The notes under the pieces are model-generated. The model was given only the letters and a program-made list of their open reading frames with translations, was not told the DNA's origin and did no database searches. Both the position numbers and the translations under genes were made by a program. A stretch of DNA of 64,000 nt, from contig LR746267.1 in NCBI GenBank assembly GCA_902729315.2, positions 67,001 through 131,000 on the forward strand. The letters run 5' to 3'. Positions 12,866 through 23,299 of this stretch are shown in pieces (positions within the stretch are counted from its first letter, which is position 1; the number at the start of each line of letters is the position of its first letter). Source of the DNA: Spirodela intermedia. Taxonomy: Eukaryota; Streptophyta; Magnoliopsida; Alismatales; Araceae.

Positions 12866-13436
12866 GGCGCAACGCACGCAACAAGAGATACAGATCGACG
12901 CAGGCTGCCGACAGTTTTCATGGGGGCCCATGCCTAAGAGTCGTTAGATCCGAGCGGCATCAGTTGCGGGTCCCATAAAGTCGCGCCGGAATGGGCCGGT
13001 CGCACCAGGGGATCTCCTCTCACCACGACTGCGCGCCAGGTTAGGTGAGTTGGCGATCGGGGAAGATAAACGGAGGAGATGAGTGGTCCCAGGAGGGGCA
13101 GGTCTTATTTATTCCGACGTGGCAAGTATTTTTCTCGTGGGACCACATTGCGAAGGAGGGCGCGTCTTAGAATTGGCCCAGGCCATCGCAGAGTCCATCA
13201 GACGAGATCTTCTGGTCCCCACGTGGGGTTAAATACGAACCGTTCCTGCTATCTAAAACGTAGTCGGCTGGACATTCCACCAAGCCCATCCAGAGGCATC
13301 AACCAAACGCCGGTACACACACAAACGCTCCCCGTTCTACCGGCTCGTGTCCGCCTCGAGACAAAAGAAAAGTCAAGGGACAGATGCTTTCAAAGCCGTG
13401 TCCGTGCCGCCTCCTCCTGCAGCATCCAATCCCTCG
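12866..13436. promoter_or_regulatory. Shared divergent upstream region of BAG and PLA1 genes
   Basis: The two start codons face away from each other and are about 570 bp apart, so both promoters and 5' UTRs must fit here or overlap. A TATA-like ttaaata on the plus strand near 13228 lies about 210 bp before the PLA1 start. No element can be assigned to the BAG side with confidence. Confidence 0.4.
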
Positions 13437-15260
13437 ATGCTCCAACAGATAAATGAAGCCTTGCCCCTCTTCGTTCCCGCAGCCCAACCCTCAAACGGAG
13501 GATCACAGGGAAAACACCAATATCGGGACGCGAGAGCGATTTGCTTAAACGTTGGCGCACAGGGAGAGAGCAGATCCGCTGAGAAAGATCGGAGCCCAGG
13601 AGAACTGATGGCAGGAGAAGCTGTCGCCTCGTTTCAGGCCCACAAGATTCCTCCCACGGTGACCGCAAGCATCTCGTCGAGGATTCACGGCCGCCACCTG
13701 GGTCTCCCTGTACGCGCCGGTCACTCCAACATCGCCGCCGACCCGGCGCCACGGCGGGAGCAGAGGAAGCCGGAGAAAGCCCTCAACCTCCCATCCTCCA
13801 TCTCGAGCATCCTCCACCTGAACCTCGATACTCACCTCCCGACCAACCTCCTAAGCGTCCTCCACCTCAACGGCAACGATCATCGTTCTCCGAAAGACGA
13901 TGTGCTTTCCCACTACCTGAAGAACACGCCCACGGCATCCCCGAAGGAGAACATAGCCTCCATCTGGCGGGAGATCCACGGAGCCCGAGACTGGGCAGGC
14001 CTCCTCGACCCCCTCCATTCCTGGCTCCGCCGCGAGATCGTCAAGTACGGGGAATTCGCCCAAGCCACCTACGACGCCTTTGATGACGATCGCTTCTCCC
14101 GCTACTGCGGGAGCTGCCGCTTCGGCCGCAGCCGGCTTTTCTCCCAGTTAGGCCTCGCCCACAACGGCTATGAGGTCACCCGCTACCTCTACGCCATGTC
14201 TCATGTCGAGATGCCCACCTGGATGGAGCGCTCCCTGCACGCCGAAACGTGGAGCAAAGACTCCAACTGGATGGGATACGTTGCTGTCAGCTCTGACGAG
14301 GAAACACGTCGCATAGGCCGGAGGGACATCGTCGTCGCATGGCGCGGCACTGTCACCCCGGCGGAATGGTCCAAAGACGTCCAGCAGCGTCTGGAGCCCC
14401 TGCATGATGCTGGCGGCAAGCTTCAACACGACCGCCATAAAGACGTCGTCAAGGTGGAGCACGGCTTCCGCAGCCTCTATACCTCCAAGGCCGAGTCGAC
14501 CAGATACAACAAGACGAGCGCCTCCGAGCAGGTCATGGAGGAGATCAGGCGACTCGTGAAGATGTACAGCGACCGAGGGGAAGAGGTAAGCTTGACCGTC
14601 ACGGGGCACAGCCTTGGTGGAGCGCTGGCCCTCCTCAACGCCCATGAGGCGGCGGCTGTGGGCATCCCTGGCCTTTCCCATGTCAGCGTCGTTTCCTTCG
14701 GAGCTCCCCGGGTGGGGAACGCAGCGTTCGTGGGGGAGCTGGAGGAATTGGGCGTGAAGGTCATGCGCGTGGTGAACCAGCAGGACCTCGTTCCAAGGTT
14801 GCCCGGCGCCTTCTTCAACGAAGATCTTGGGAAAATCTTCCCCGTAGAGAGTCTAGACTGGGTCTACTCACACGCCGGCGTGGAGCTGGAGGTGGACACA
14901 AAGAGCTCGCCGTACCTGAAGCAGTCGATGACGGATCTCCCCGCATTTCACAGCCTTGAGACCTATCTCCACCTGGTGGACGGCCTCGGCAGCGTGGTGG
15001 GAGCCTTCCGGCGGGAGGTGAGGAGGGACGTGGCCCTCGTGAACAAGGCCTGCGGGCTCTTGAGGGACGAGCTGAAGATCCCAGCGTGCTGGTACCAGCC
15101 ATCGAACAAGGGCCTCGTCCGCAACGCCCACGGCCGCTGGGTGGTGCCTGAGAGGGACCCGGAGGACATACCCTCGCCTCTGCGCCATCGAGCGCCGCCG
15201 CCGTCACCGTCACGGTCCCCGAACTCCCAGGGTGCCGTGCCCTATTTGGTCGCCGCTTAG
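13437..15260 (+). CDS. Class I phospholipase A1, plastid-targeted (PLA1-I gamma type)
   Basis: Single exon, 607 residues from ATG 13437. The body matches plastid PLA1-I gamma lipases: REIHGARDWAGLLDPLH, WLRREIVKYGEFAQATYDAF, YCGSCRF and the core RRDIVVAWRGT. The nucleophile elbow is TGHSLGG with Ser392; Asp450 in NQQDLVPRLPG and His505 in PAFHSLETYLH complete the expected Ser-Asp-His triad. Family members release fatty acids from the sn-1 position of galactolipids and phosphatidylcholine; relatives feed jasmonate synthesis. The N-terminal 150 residues are poorly conserved, basic and Ser/Thr-rich, consistent with a transit peptide. An in-frame ATG at 13608 (MAGEAVASF) would give about 550 residues, closer to the usual length, and may be the true start. 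Third-position GC is very high. No intron is needed. Confidence 0.9.
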   Translation: MLQQINEALPLFVPAAQPSNGGSQGKHQYRDARAICLNVGAQGESRSAEKDRSPGELMAGEAVASFQAHKIPPTVTASISSRIHGRHLGLPVRAGHSNIAADPAPRREQRKPEKALNLPSSISSILHLNLDTHLPTNLLSVLHLNGNDHRSPKDDVLSHYLKNTPTASPKENIASIWREIHGARDWAGLLDPLHSWLRREIVKYGEFAQATYDAFDDDRFSRYCGSCRFGRSRLFSQLGLAHNGYEVTRYLYAMSHVEMPTWMERSLHAETWSKDSNWMGYVAVSSDEETRRIGRRDIVVAWRGTVTPAEWSKDVQQRLEPLHDAGGKLQHDRHKDVVKVEHGFRSLYTSKAESTRYNKTSASEQVMEEIRRLVKMYSDRGEEVSLTVTGHSLGGALALLNAHEAAAVGIPGLSHVSVVSFGAPRVGNAAFVGELEELGVKVMRVVNQQDLVPRLPGAFFNEDLGKIFPVESLDWVYSHAGVELEVDTKSSPYLKQSMTDLPAFHSLETYLHLVDGLGSVVGAFRREVRRDVALVNKACGLLRDELKIPACWYQPSNKGLVRNAHGRWVVPERDPEDIPSPLRHRAPPPSPSRSPNSQGAVPYLVAA

Positions 15261-18200
15261 CTGAGTTGCAACGGGAAAATACTGTACACAGATCAAAACG
15301 AGGGCTTCATAGCCTTGCAGATGACCCAACTTGTCCGTCATTTAAGTAAATATATTACCGAGATGCAATAGTCAAAACAATATGAAATACTGGAGTAGCT
15401 TTCCTCATACGCAAGCGTCATTTAATTATATAGGTTTTTATTTAAACTCACACACGTACTATCCTGTAAGGGCCGCATCTACTAGACCTCACCCCACGGT
15501 ACAAGAATGCCCCCAAGAATTAGTTCAACAGTGTAGCACCCACATCACATGCCTCCACATTGCTCACCTCCATGCCCATATGGCGACCACATGTCACTAT
15601 TATTCCGCCCTACCATCAGGCTGTAACGTCATGAGACACCACATGAACATCATTGCATCTTGTTAATTGTTGTCTGTCAAAACTGTACATGAGCCACAAC
15701 CTCAAATGACCATCAAAGGGCAGTAATACCTTATAATATCATCACTTGTTCTTTATGGTCTTATGAAACCCCACATCCAACTAAGGGACATCCTCCTCTA
15801 CGCCCACTTGGGCCCATTATCTCTCTCTTCCTTCGCCTATATAAACACATGTATCTCTTTATTTACAATTAATTTAATCAAAGCTTTTCTTTGGGTTGAA
15901 CACTTAAACTTCTTACATTACTTTCAACTCATAATAAGAGCTCACTTAAATTCTTGCAATCAAATAATTATTAAGAAAATATGAGAGAATCACTACTTAA
16001 CTTCATAAAAGTCAAGTGGGGTTAGTCTCATAATATAAATAAAATAATATATATATTAATACTTAAATGAGAAAATATTATAAATGTCATAATAAGTCAA
16101 TAACACATGTATAATTATATTATATACCTATTAATTAGCATCTATATATAAGATATTAACACAGATGTAACTACTAATTTATAATTATCAACTACCATCA
16201 GGTTTTTAAAGATAACTAATAATATATATTTTACCAAAAAATGATCAATTATTATTTTTATATTCTTAATAATAATATTATGAGAACTTATGTTCTTAGT
16301 ATTGTGGTGCTTTGAGTGTAATTGGATCAAATATACTTGCCCATGTGGCATGTTGAGTGACGCAAGATTAACTTGTCACAAATCACTATTGACTGAAAAC
16401 TTACATCCATAGTACTATGACACTTCACATGTTGTTGGATCATCATTTTTGGCCACATGTGTGTTGAGCAATGTTGAATTCACAAACCACCAACTAAATG
16501 CTTCACGTTGTGGGTATCATGGTGGTTCGCCTACCATGAGATCTGCTTTATTTGGTAATGTGGCCTATTGAGCACTACTAGATCACAACACACTGCACTT
16601 GAAACACATGACATTTAGTCCCACATTAGAGCTTTTTTCGGTGATTAAGCTCAATATATATCAAATTTATGTTCACTAAGCAAGATCCCTTCTCCTAAAT
16701 AAAATAATATCTAAGACTATCTTGGGAGAAGGTAATAGATGGTTCGCCTTTGTGCATAGACCTGTGTATGATGCTCCTTGTTCCATGACCATTGGCCACC
16801 AAGACGTGGCAAGAGAATGACACACACATATACAAAGTGAGTCCTTTGCCACTTGAGCCTAGCTCATGGCTCCTCCAATCTAAGTCTACCCACTCAAGTA
16901 TAACATCTCTCTCAGTCAACTATCGAGTGCTAGCTTGCTAATGGATGGTGATATTTTTATATTTTATTATAATAATTTTCTAATAATCAAGAATTATGCT
17001 AACTCATTTAACTACATACTTCCTAATTTAACAATATATTACTATATTTATTCAACAAGTTAAAACACAAAAATAAAACAATAAAACTATTTAAAACACA
17101 AAAATATAGCTTTAACACACAGCTTTTAGTCATTCATTTAAGGTCTAGAGCCCTTTATCCTCTCAATGAAGGTATGGAATTAAGCAATTTACTCATCAAG
17201 TCATGATCCCTTACCCATGCACCATGCTCTCACTTTGCATCCTACACTTGGCTTTGATGCCACTTTGTCATTAGTCAAATTGAAAAGTATGTATTATTTT
17301 ATCAAACATATTTGCCTCAACTATCACACTCCCCAGTGTTGAGCAGCCTTTCAACTCTATGAAAGAAGTCTTTTTTGACACAAGGATAATGTATTTCTCT
17401 TTTAGAAATACATATATTAGAGTAAATCTCATTTAGAGTCATGATTTTCTTTATTTGATAGAGTTTTTCATTTATATATGACACCATGTCACCTAGAGGG
17501 GGGTGAATTGATAATGTCTTAATTATTTGACTTCTCTTCTTTACTTGATGTTTGGAATTAGGTTGTTAGGTAGGTACTTTTTCAGACAACTGCACTCTCT
17601 AAGTGTTGCATACATCCTCACATCCTTAGACTTTTAATAAACTATAAGTGAAATAAATATTGAATTATATGCTTCAATTGTATTTCCACTTAATTGAACG
17701 ATTACACTTGACCCAAGATCTCACCTATAAATCCTCTTACATTTTCATGAGTTTAGGAGACCAACATAAAGGAAAAATTATTTGTCTCTCTTATATTCAC
17801 TGCTATAAGAGGCAAAACAAAGGAGACACTCTTCTCCTCCAAATTTACAGATCTAAAGGACCACATGGAGAAGAGCCACTCATTTTCTAACTTCATTACT
17901 CTATGTAGACAAAGGAGATTCACTATTTTCTTCTAAATTCAAGACTTTAAGAGGTTAAACATAATTAGTACCTGCTAATCTCTTCAAGACCAGGGTCATA
18001 GATAGCTCTCAAGTGTTAATAAACTCTAAAAATAGAGTAACATGTGTTCTCATTATTGATGTTCAACCTGTAGTTTTTTAAAGGCTTCAATCTTGTAAAC
18101 CTGTCATTTGATAAACTTTGCCATGGAGGAGTCTTGTAGAGCTTGAGAAGTAGCTAGTCAATATTGCCTCTAGGTGCTACAAAATGCAAAAGTCTATCTT

Positions 18201-19915
18201 GTGCTCCTCAAAGAAAGGTGACAGACGTGTAGGCTTTTTGTCATGATTTTTCTATCAGGTTCTTCCTCTCACACTCTTAGCTCAAGTGGCTTAAAGTGGC
18301 TCCTAGGGCCATCTTTTATATCCAATGCATTGGGACGACCAACAGTAGTCTGCAATTGTCCAATATATGTCACATCCCTACACAAAATTGAAACTTTGTA
18401 ACATTTGTAAATATTTAAATAACCATAAGAAATAAAATTTTGAATTTCCATGTATGGTTTTTTTTCTTAAGTTCCACATTCACATAGCTTTCCAATAAGT
18501 ACATATCTATGTTTGTGACACCAGCTTTCACATAAAATAATTTTATTAAAGTTCAAGTGTAAATGTTGATTGTCTTATCCTTGAGCAAAACTTCCCAATA
18601 ATTTTAAGCATGTCAACTGACCTTTCTACCCTTGAGTGGGTTCCAATTATAACTAAAATATTCTTAAATAATCATTAATCTTGAGCATATAAATATATCT
18701 TTCAACTAATATGGATATACCAAATTTCCTTTAGTTTATATTATCACCATTAAAATAACTTGGGATCCTAAAGTTGTTAAGGAGTTACCTCATCTCCTTC
18801 TTAGATATAAGCTTAAGGGTGCCCATGTAAACTTTCCATATTCTAATCTTTCATATCCATATGCTCTCTTAGTATTCTTATTGTACATTACACCTAGATG
18901 TCAAAAAACTCACCCAGATCAAAAATCTAGGGGCTCATCCAAAAATCATGCATTGGTGTGATATCACATACTAGCATCTACGTGTTGCACTCAAATGGCC
19001 CATGTGCAGTAACCCAATAAGGTTTCGTATATTATGGGAACCCATAATCATTTATATGATGCGCCAATGGCATACTATAACCTGGTGCCATTGTGCTAAT
19101 GTATTATCACACACACCATCGGCCGTTTAGTTTTATAGGACACCACTCTAAACATAACTACATTATAGTGATCATGGACGTCTCACAAGCATAGTGTTAT
19201 GCAGCTGCACCTCTATATGCGCATGCAAAGTGTTGTGCCCATGACAATGTATATGTGCTAACACACCCTCATGCTTGCACCTAGAATGTCACTGCTCCAT
19301 GACAAAGGTGTCATAGAAATCATTGACGCGTCACTACAATTAATTATACATTATGAACACCTAATTTGAGGCTCCCTACTTGGGAGAATGATTGACTTTC
19401 GTAGGAATGTTTTCGGTTAGTTGCTATTTTAGGGTTTTTTTTGCTTTTAAAAGAAATCACTTTATCCACCCATTGGATCTCACGCTTCATTTTTCAGAAA
19501 CTATGGGCCTTCCATATATTTAAATATAATGCGCCCACAGTCTTTTCTGTTCGTATTCAATGATATCAAAATTTATGTTCTACAAGACCAGAATATATTT
19601 GGACTCTTTCGAGAAAACAAAAAACCTTTAATATAACAGAAGTATGTTTGTACAACAAACCGTTCAATTTCATAGCAATACCAATAAGACTGCAAATTAC
19701 TCCTTTCTGGCGTGAGGACTAGTGATGTGGATGTGGATGCAGCAGCATTTCGAGCGGTTTCATCAAGCTTTATCGCTGAACGTATGACGAAAGTGAGGCC
19801 AGCAGACAGACCGATTTCAAAACTTAAGGCCGGCGCGCTGTTTGCCGCAGAGGGCGTGCGTAGCAGTCGACGGCGGCGCTAGTTGCGCCAATTGGCCCCA
19901 GCCCCTCACTCCCGC
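15261..19915. other. Gene-free AT-rich intergenic region
   Basis: After the PLA1 3' UTR the sequence is AT-rich for over 4 kb with no supportable coding region. It looks like old repeat DNA. A phrase with cctagaggggggtgaattga at about 17493 resembles a motif common in plant repeats. The plus-strand gctttgatgcca at 17251-17262 is the reverse complement of a degenerate LTR-element primer-binding site. Near 16617 a USE-like cccacatta and a TATA stretch occur in tandem. None of these defines an element with ends. Confidence 0.5.
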
Positions 19916-22081
19916 ATGAACCTCGCGGCGTTGCGGAGGCCCGATTCCGCTGCCCACTATCGATATCTCTCGCACCGGGATGCTCGCCTCCGTTGCTCAG
20001 CTGGCGTCGATGGCGTCCCACGCGTTCAACATGGGAGAGCGGCGTCATCGAAAGCCCAAGCTTGCACCGCTAGCGTGCGGGGAAACGCGCAGATCACAAC
20101 GCACGGCCGAGCGGGGAATGTCCGGGGAGCCCAGGCCGTGTTCGACAGCATGCCTCATAGGGACGTCATCTCGTGGACCGCCCTTCTGACGGCTTATGCG
20201 GATTGCAGGGATATCCGGCAGGCCAGGGAGGTTTTCGACGGAATGCCCAAAAGGAACGTCGCCTCGTGGAACGCGATGATCTCGGCATACGCACGCGAAA
20301 TGAGGGTCCGTGAGGCCTCGGAGCTGTTCGGGAAAATGCCGTGCCGTAATGCGGTCTCGTACGCCGCCATGATCTCGGGCTTCGCGCGGGCTGGTATGAT
20401 GCGCGAGGCAGAGGAGTTGTACGCCGAGACGCCGCCCCATTGGAGGGACCCGGTTGCCTCCAACGCTCTCGTCTCCGGGTACTTGCAGCACGGCGATCTG
20501 GAAGGAGCTATCCGCGTTTTTGAGGGGATGGCGGCTAGAGATGTTGTTTCGTGGAGCTCAATGGTGAACGGGTATTGCAAGAGAGGGATGATCGAGGAAG
20601 CAAGGAAGACGTTTGGGTTAATGCCGCAGAGGAACGTGGTATCGTGGACGGCCATGATTCGCGGGTACATGAAAGCCGGCTTGTGGGAAGACGGGCTCCT
20701 GACCTTCATGGCGATGAGGAGAGAAAGCGTGAGCATTAATCCCGTCACGTTGTCGGTAATTCTGGACGCCTGCTCAGAATTGGGTAAAATTCAAGAGGGG
20801 AGGCAGACCCATGGATTGATTTTAAGGTTGGGTTTTTGCCGCGACAACTTCTTGGGCAATTCCTTGATAGCCATGTACTCCAGCGTCAAACGTGTGGATG
20901 ATGCAAGGAAGGCGTTCGACAATATGGAGGAGAGGGATGTGGTCTCCTGGAACTCCATGATCGGCGGGTACGTCCACAGCGATCTGGTGCAGTCGGCGCA
21001 TGAGCTATTTGAGCAGATGCCGACGAGGGACGTCGTTTCCTGGACCTCGATGCTGGTGGGTTTCTCGAACTCGGGGCGGCTCGCAGAAGCCGTCTGCTTA
21101 TTTCAGGAGATGCCGAAGAAGGACCACGTCGCCTGGACGGCGATGGTTTCAGGATTCGTCGCCAACGAGGAGCACGAGCTCGCCTTCCGTTGGTTCATTC
21201 AGATGCTTCGCCAAGGGATCACCCCCAACCCCCTTAGCTTGAGCAGCATACTGAGCGCCAGTGCGGGGCTGGCAATATTGAGCCAGGGGACGCAGGTCCA
21301 CGCCTCCGCATTGAAGATGGACATGGAGTCCGACCTCTCCGTCCAGAATGCCCTAGTCTCCATGTACGCAAAGTGTGGGAACCTCCACGACGCCTGCCGA
21401 GTCTTTTCGAGCATCAGACATCCCAACGTGGTGTCCATGAACACCATGATCACAGGGCTGGCCCAGCATGGATTAGCAGAAGAAGCACTGAAGCTGTTCA
21501 GGAGGATGGAGAAGAAGGGCTGCCAGCCCAACCGCGTGACCTCCCTGGCCTTGCTCTCGGCTTGCTCTCATGCGGGCCGGGTGGACTTAGGGCTCGGGCT
21601 CTTCCACTCCATGCGCTCTTCGTACGGCATCGAGCCGGGGCCTGATCACTACACGTGCATGGTCGACCTCCTCGGCCGCGCAGGCTTGCTCGAGGAAGCC
21701 GTTGAATTGATCGGGTCGATGCCGGCTGATCCGCATTCGGCAGTGTGGGGAGCTCTGCTGGGCGCGAGTCGAGCCCACCGCCATCTTGCCCTCGCGGAAC
21801 ACGCAGCTGGGCAGATTTTCGAGCTGGAACCCGAGAATGCAGCCGCCTACGTCGTTCTGTCGGAGATGTACTGCTCGGCGGGCCTGAAGAAAGACGAGGA
21901 AGACGTTCGGACGGTAAAGAGATCGAGAGGAGTGCGGAAAAATCCCGGCTGTAGCTGGATAACCCTGGGGAACCGAGTCTCCGTGTTCCTCGCAGGCGAT
22001 AAGTCCCACCCAGATTGGGGGGACATGCTGGCCTCTCTAGCCATTCTCTCAAGAGAGCTGGAACCGATCAGTTGTAGCTGA
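19916..22081 (+). CDS. Pentatricopeptide repeat protein, PLS class with E domain
   Basis: Single exon, 721 residues from ATG 19916 to TGA. The arginine-rich, acid-poor N-terminus (about 60 residues) looks like an organelle presequence, more mitochondrial than plastid. It is followed by a run of PLS repeats, visible as repeated blocks such as MPHRDVISWTALL, MPKRNVASWNAMI, MAARDVVSWSSMV, MPQRNVVSWTAMI and MPTRDVVSWTSML. The C-terminus has an E domain (VWGALLGASRAHRHLALAEHAA, then RGVRKNPGCSWI) but no DYW motif. Such E-class proteins bind specific organelle RNAs and usually recruit a DYW deaminase in trans for C-to-U editing. The overall plan recalls the At1g53600 type, but this was not verified. 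Lack of introns and high GC fit the family in monocots. Unlike the PPR copies at 7.6 and 26 kb, this frame is intact. Confidence 0.88.
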   Translation: MNLAALRRPDSAAHYRYLSHRDARLRCSAGVDGVPRVQHGRAASSKAQACTASVRGNAQITTHGRAGNVRGAQAVFDSMPHRDVISWTALLTAYADCRDIRQAREVFDGMPKRNVASWNAMISAYAREMRVREASELFGKMPCRNAVSYAAMISGFARAGMMREAEELYAETPPHWRDPVASNALVSGYLQHGDLEGAIRVFEGMAARDVVSWSSMVNGYCKRGMIEEARKTFGLMPQRNVVSWTAMIRGYMKAGLWEDGLLTFMAMRRESVSINPVTLSVILDACSELGKIQEGRQTHGLILRLGFCRDNFLGNSLIAMYSSVKRVDDARKAFDNMEERDVVSWNSMIGGYVHSDLVQSAHELFEQMPTRDVVSWTSMLVGFSNSGRLAEAVCLFQEMPKKDHVAWTAMVSGFVANEEHELAFRWFIQMLRQGITPNPLSLSSILSASAGLAILSQGTQVHASALKMDMESDLSVQNALVSMYAKCGNLHDACRVFSSIRHPNVVSMNTMITGLAQHGLAEEALKLFRRMEKKGCQPNRVTSLALLSACSHAGRVDLGLGLFHSMRSSYGIEPGPDHYTCMVDLLGRAGLLEEAVELIGSMPADPHSAVWGALLGASRAHRHLALAEHAAGQIFELEPENAAAYVVLSEMYCSAGLKKDEEDVRTVKRSRGVRKNPGCSWITLGNRVSVFLAGDKSHPDWGDMLASLAILSRELEPISCS

Positions 22082-23299
22082 TCTTTCTGATTCGGGTGAA
22101 GAATCCCGACGGAGCAACTCCCACTCCTCCCCATCAAATCTGACAGAGATGGGGGAGTGTCCCACCTGGAGACGGTGGTCTAGGAAAATAAAGTGGGCCG
22201 CCTCAGATGATCTTCTCATCCGCGGAGGGAGCTGGTGTAAACTAACAAGGAAACACTCACTGCACGTAAGTTACATACAGTGCGCTGGGATTTTCCTTCC
22301 CTGTTGTGCTTATTAGTGCCGACTTGTTAGAAGAATCAAGGGGTCAACGGATTTCTGAACTGATGGCGTAATGACAACACACTTTTTGGAAAGTATTCTC
22401 CTTAAGAATCAAAGGGTTCATGGAATCTAGGGGGTTTGGCTAGGTCGGTTGATTAGGTTCCCACCAGATTTGAAAGGGATTAGATCGACGCAATCAAGGA
22501 ATCATCAAAGATTAAGATACTCCGCCATCGATAGATTTCTAGGTACAAAATCATTGAGTGAGTCTTAACTCGGTTGTCAAGCTGGCCCCTACTTGTCCAA
22601 GTTTAGTCTGCCTCTTGGGCAACTAGAGACACGGGTGTGGCAGCTTAGTTTTGTCCAGACATGTCACACCATATTGAAAGTCACAAAAGTATCGTTTAAA
22701 AGTGCTGCGTCATTTACCAGAGAGATCCACTAAAAAAGGAGTTGACCATGCTGTCACCATTGTGTAAGAGGGAGAAAGAAAGATTTGATATGTCTGGACT
22801 TTATTGAATTATAATTGATATGTAAGAGGACTGCAAATTTTATGAGAAAGAAAGATTTTATTGAATTATAATTGATATGTTTGTTTAGAAATATTTTTAA
22901 ATATTTAAAAATTGATAGTTTCTAGTTTTATAAATTTTAAATTTATGTGATTTATTATAAAACAACTAAGTCATGTCAACACTCATTTGCACTTAATAAC
23001 TCACTTTCATATAGAAAGATTCACCAATTCTCAAGTGTAGTTCTTGTATAAGGATGATCACTCCTCAAACATTATCTACAACCACTTCTCATTTTTAAAA
23101 TAATTAATTACCTTTTAAAAAGTTGTGGACTCATCATCATCTCTTACAAATAATGTAAAGGTAACATAATATTTAAGACGAGTATGAGGCTTTACTTCAT
23201 GACTACTCTATTTAAGAGTAATATAATAAATAATATCTATTGATTCTACAACTTGATATTCATTCATAATAAAACTAGGAGTACTCTACACAGTCCCCA
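22082..23299. other. Gene-free region between PPR gene and copia relic
   Basis: Unique sequence with the PPR 3' UTR at its left end, then AT-rich DNA. It contains a short tandem duplication at 22771-22880. The expected reverse transcriptase part of the neighbouring copia relic was not found here. Confidence 0.5.
22771..22880. repeat. Short direct duplication in AT-rich DNA
   Basis: The phrases gagaaagaaagattt and tttattgaattataattgat each occur twice, about 60-70 bp apart, with a small deletion in the second copy. Confidence 0.75.

Noticed and set aside
14148-14681. Antisense open frame of 177 codons within the lipase gene
   Set aside because: A mirror of high third-position GC in the real gene; no domain, and the sense frame has a full catalytic triad.
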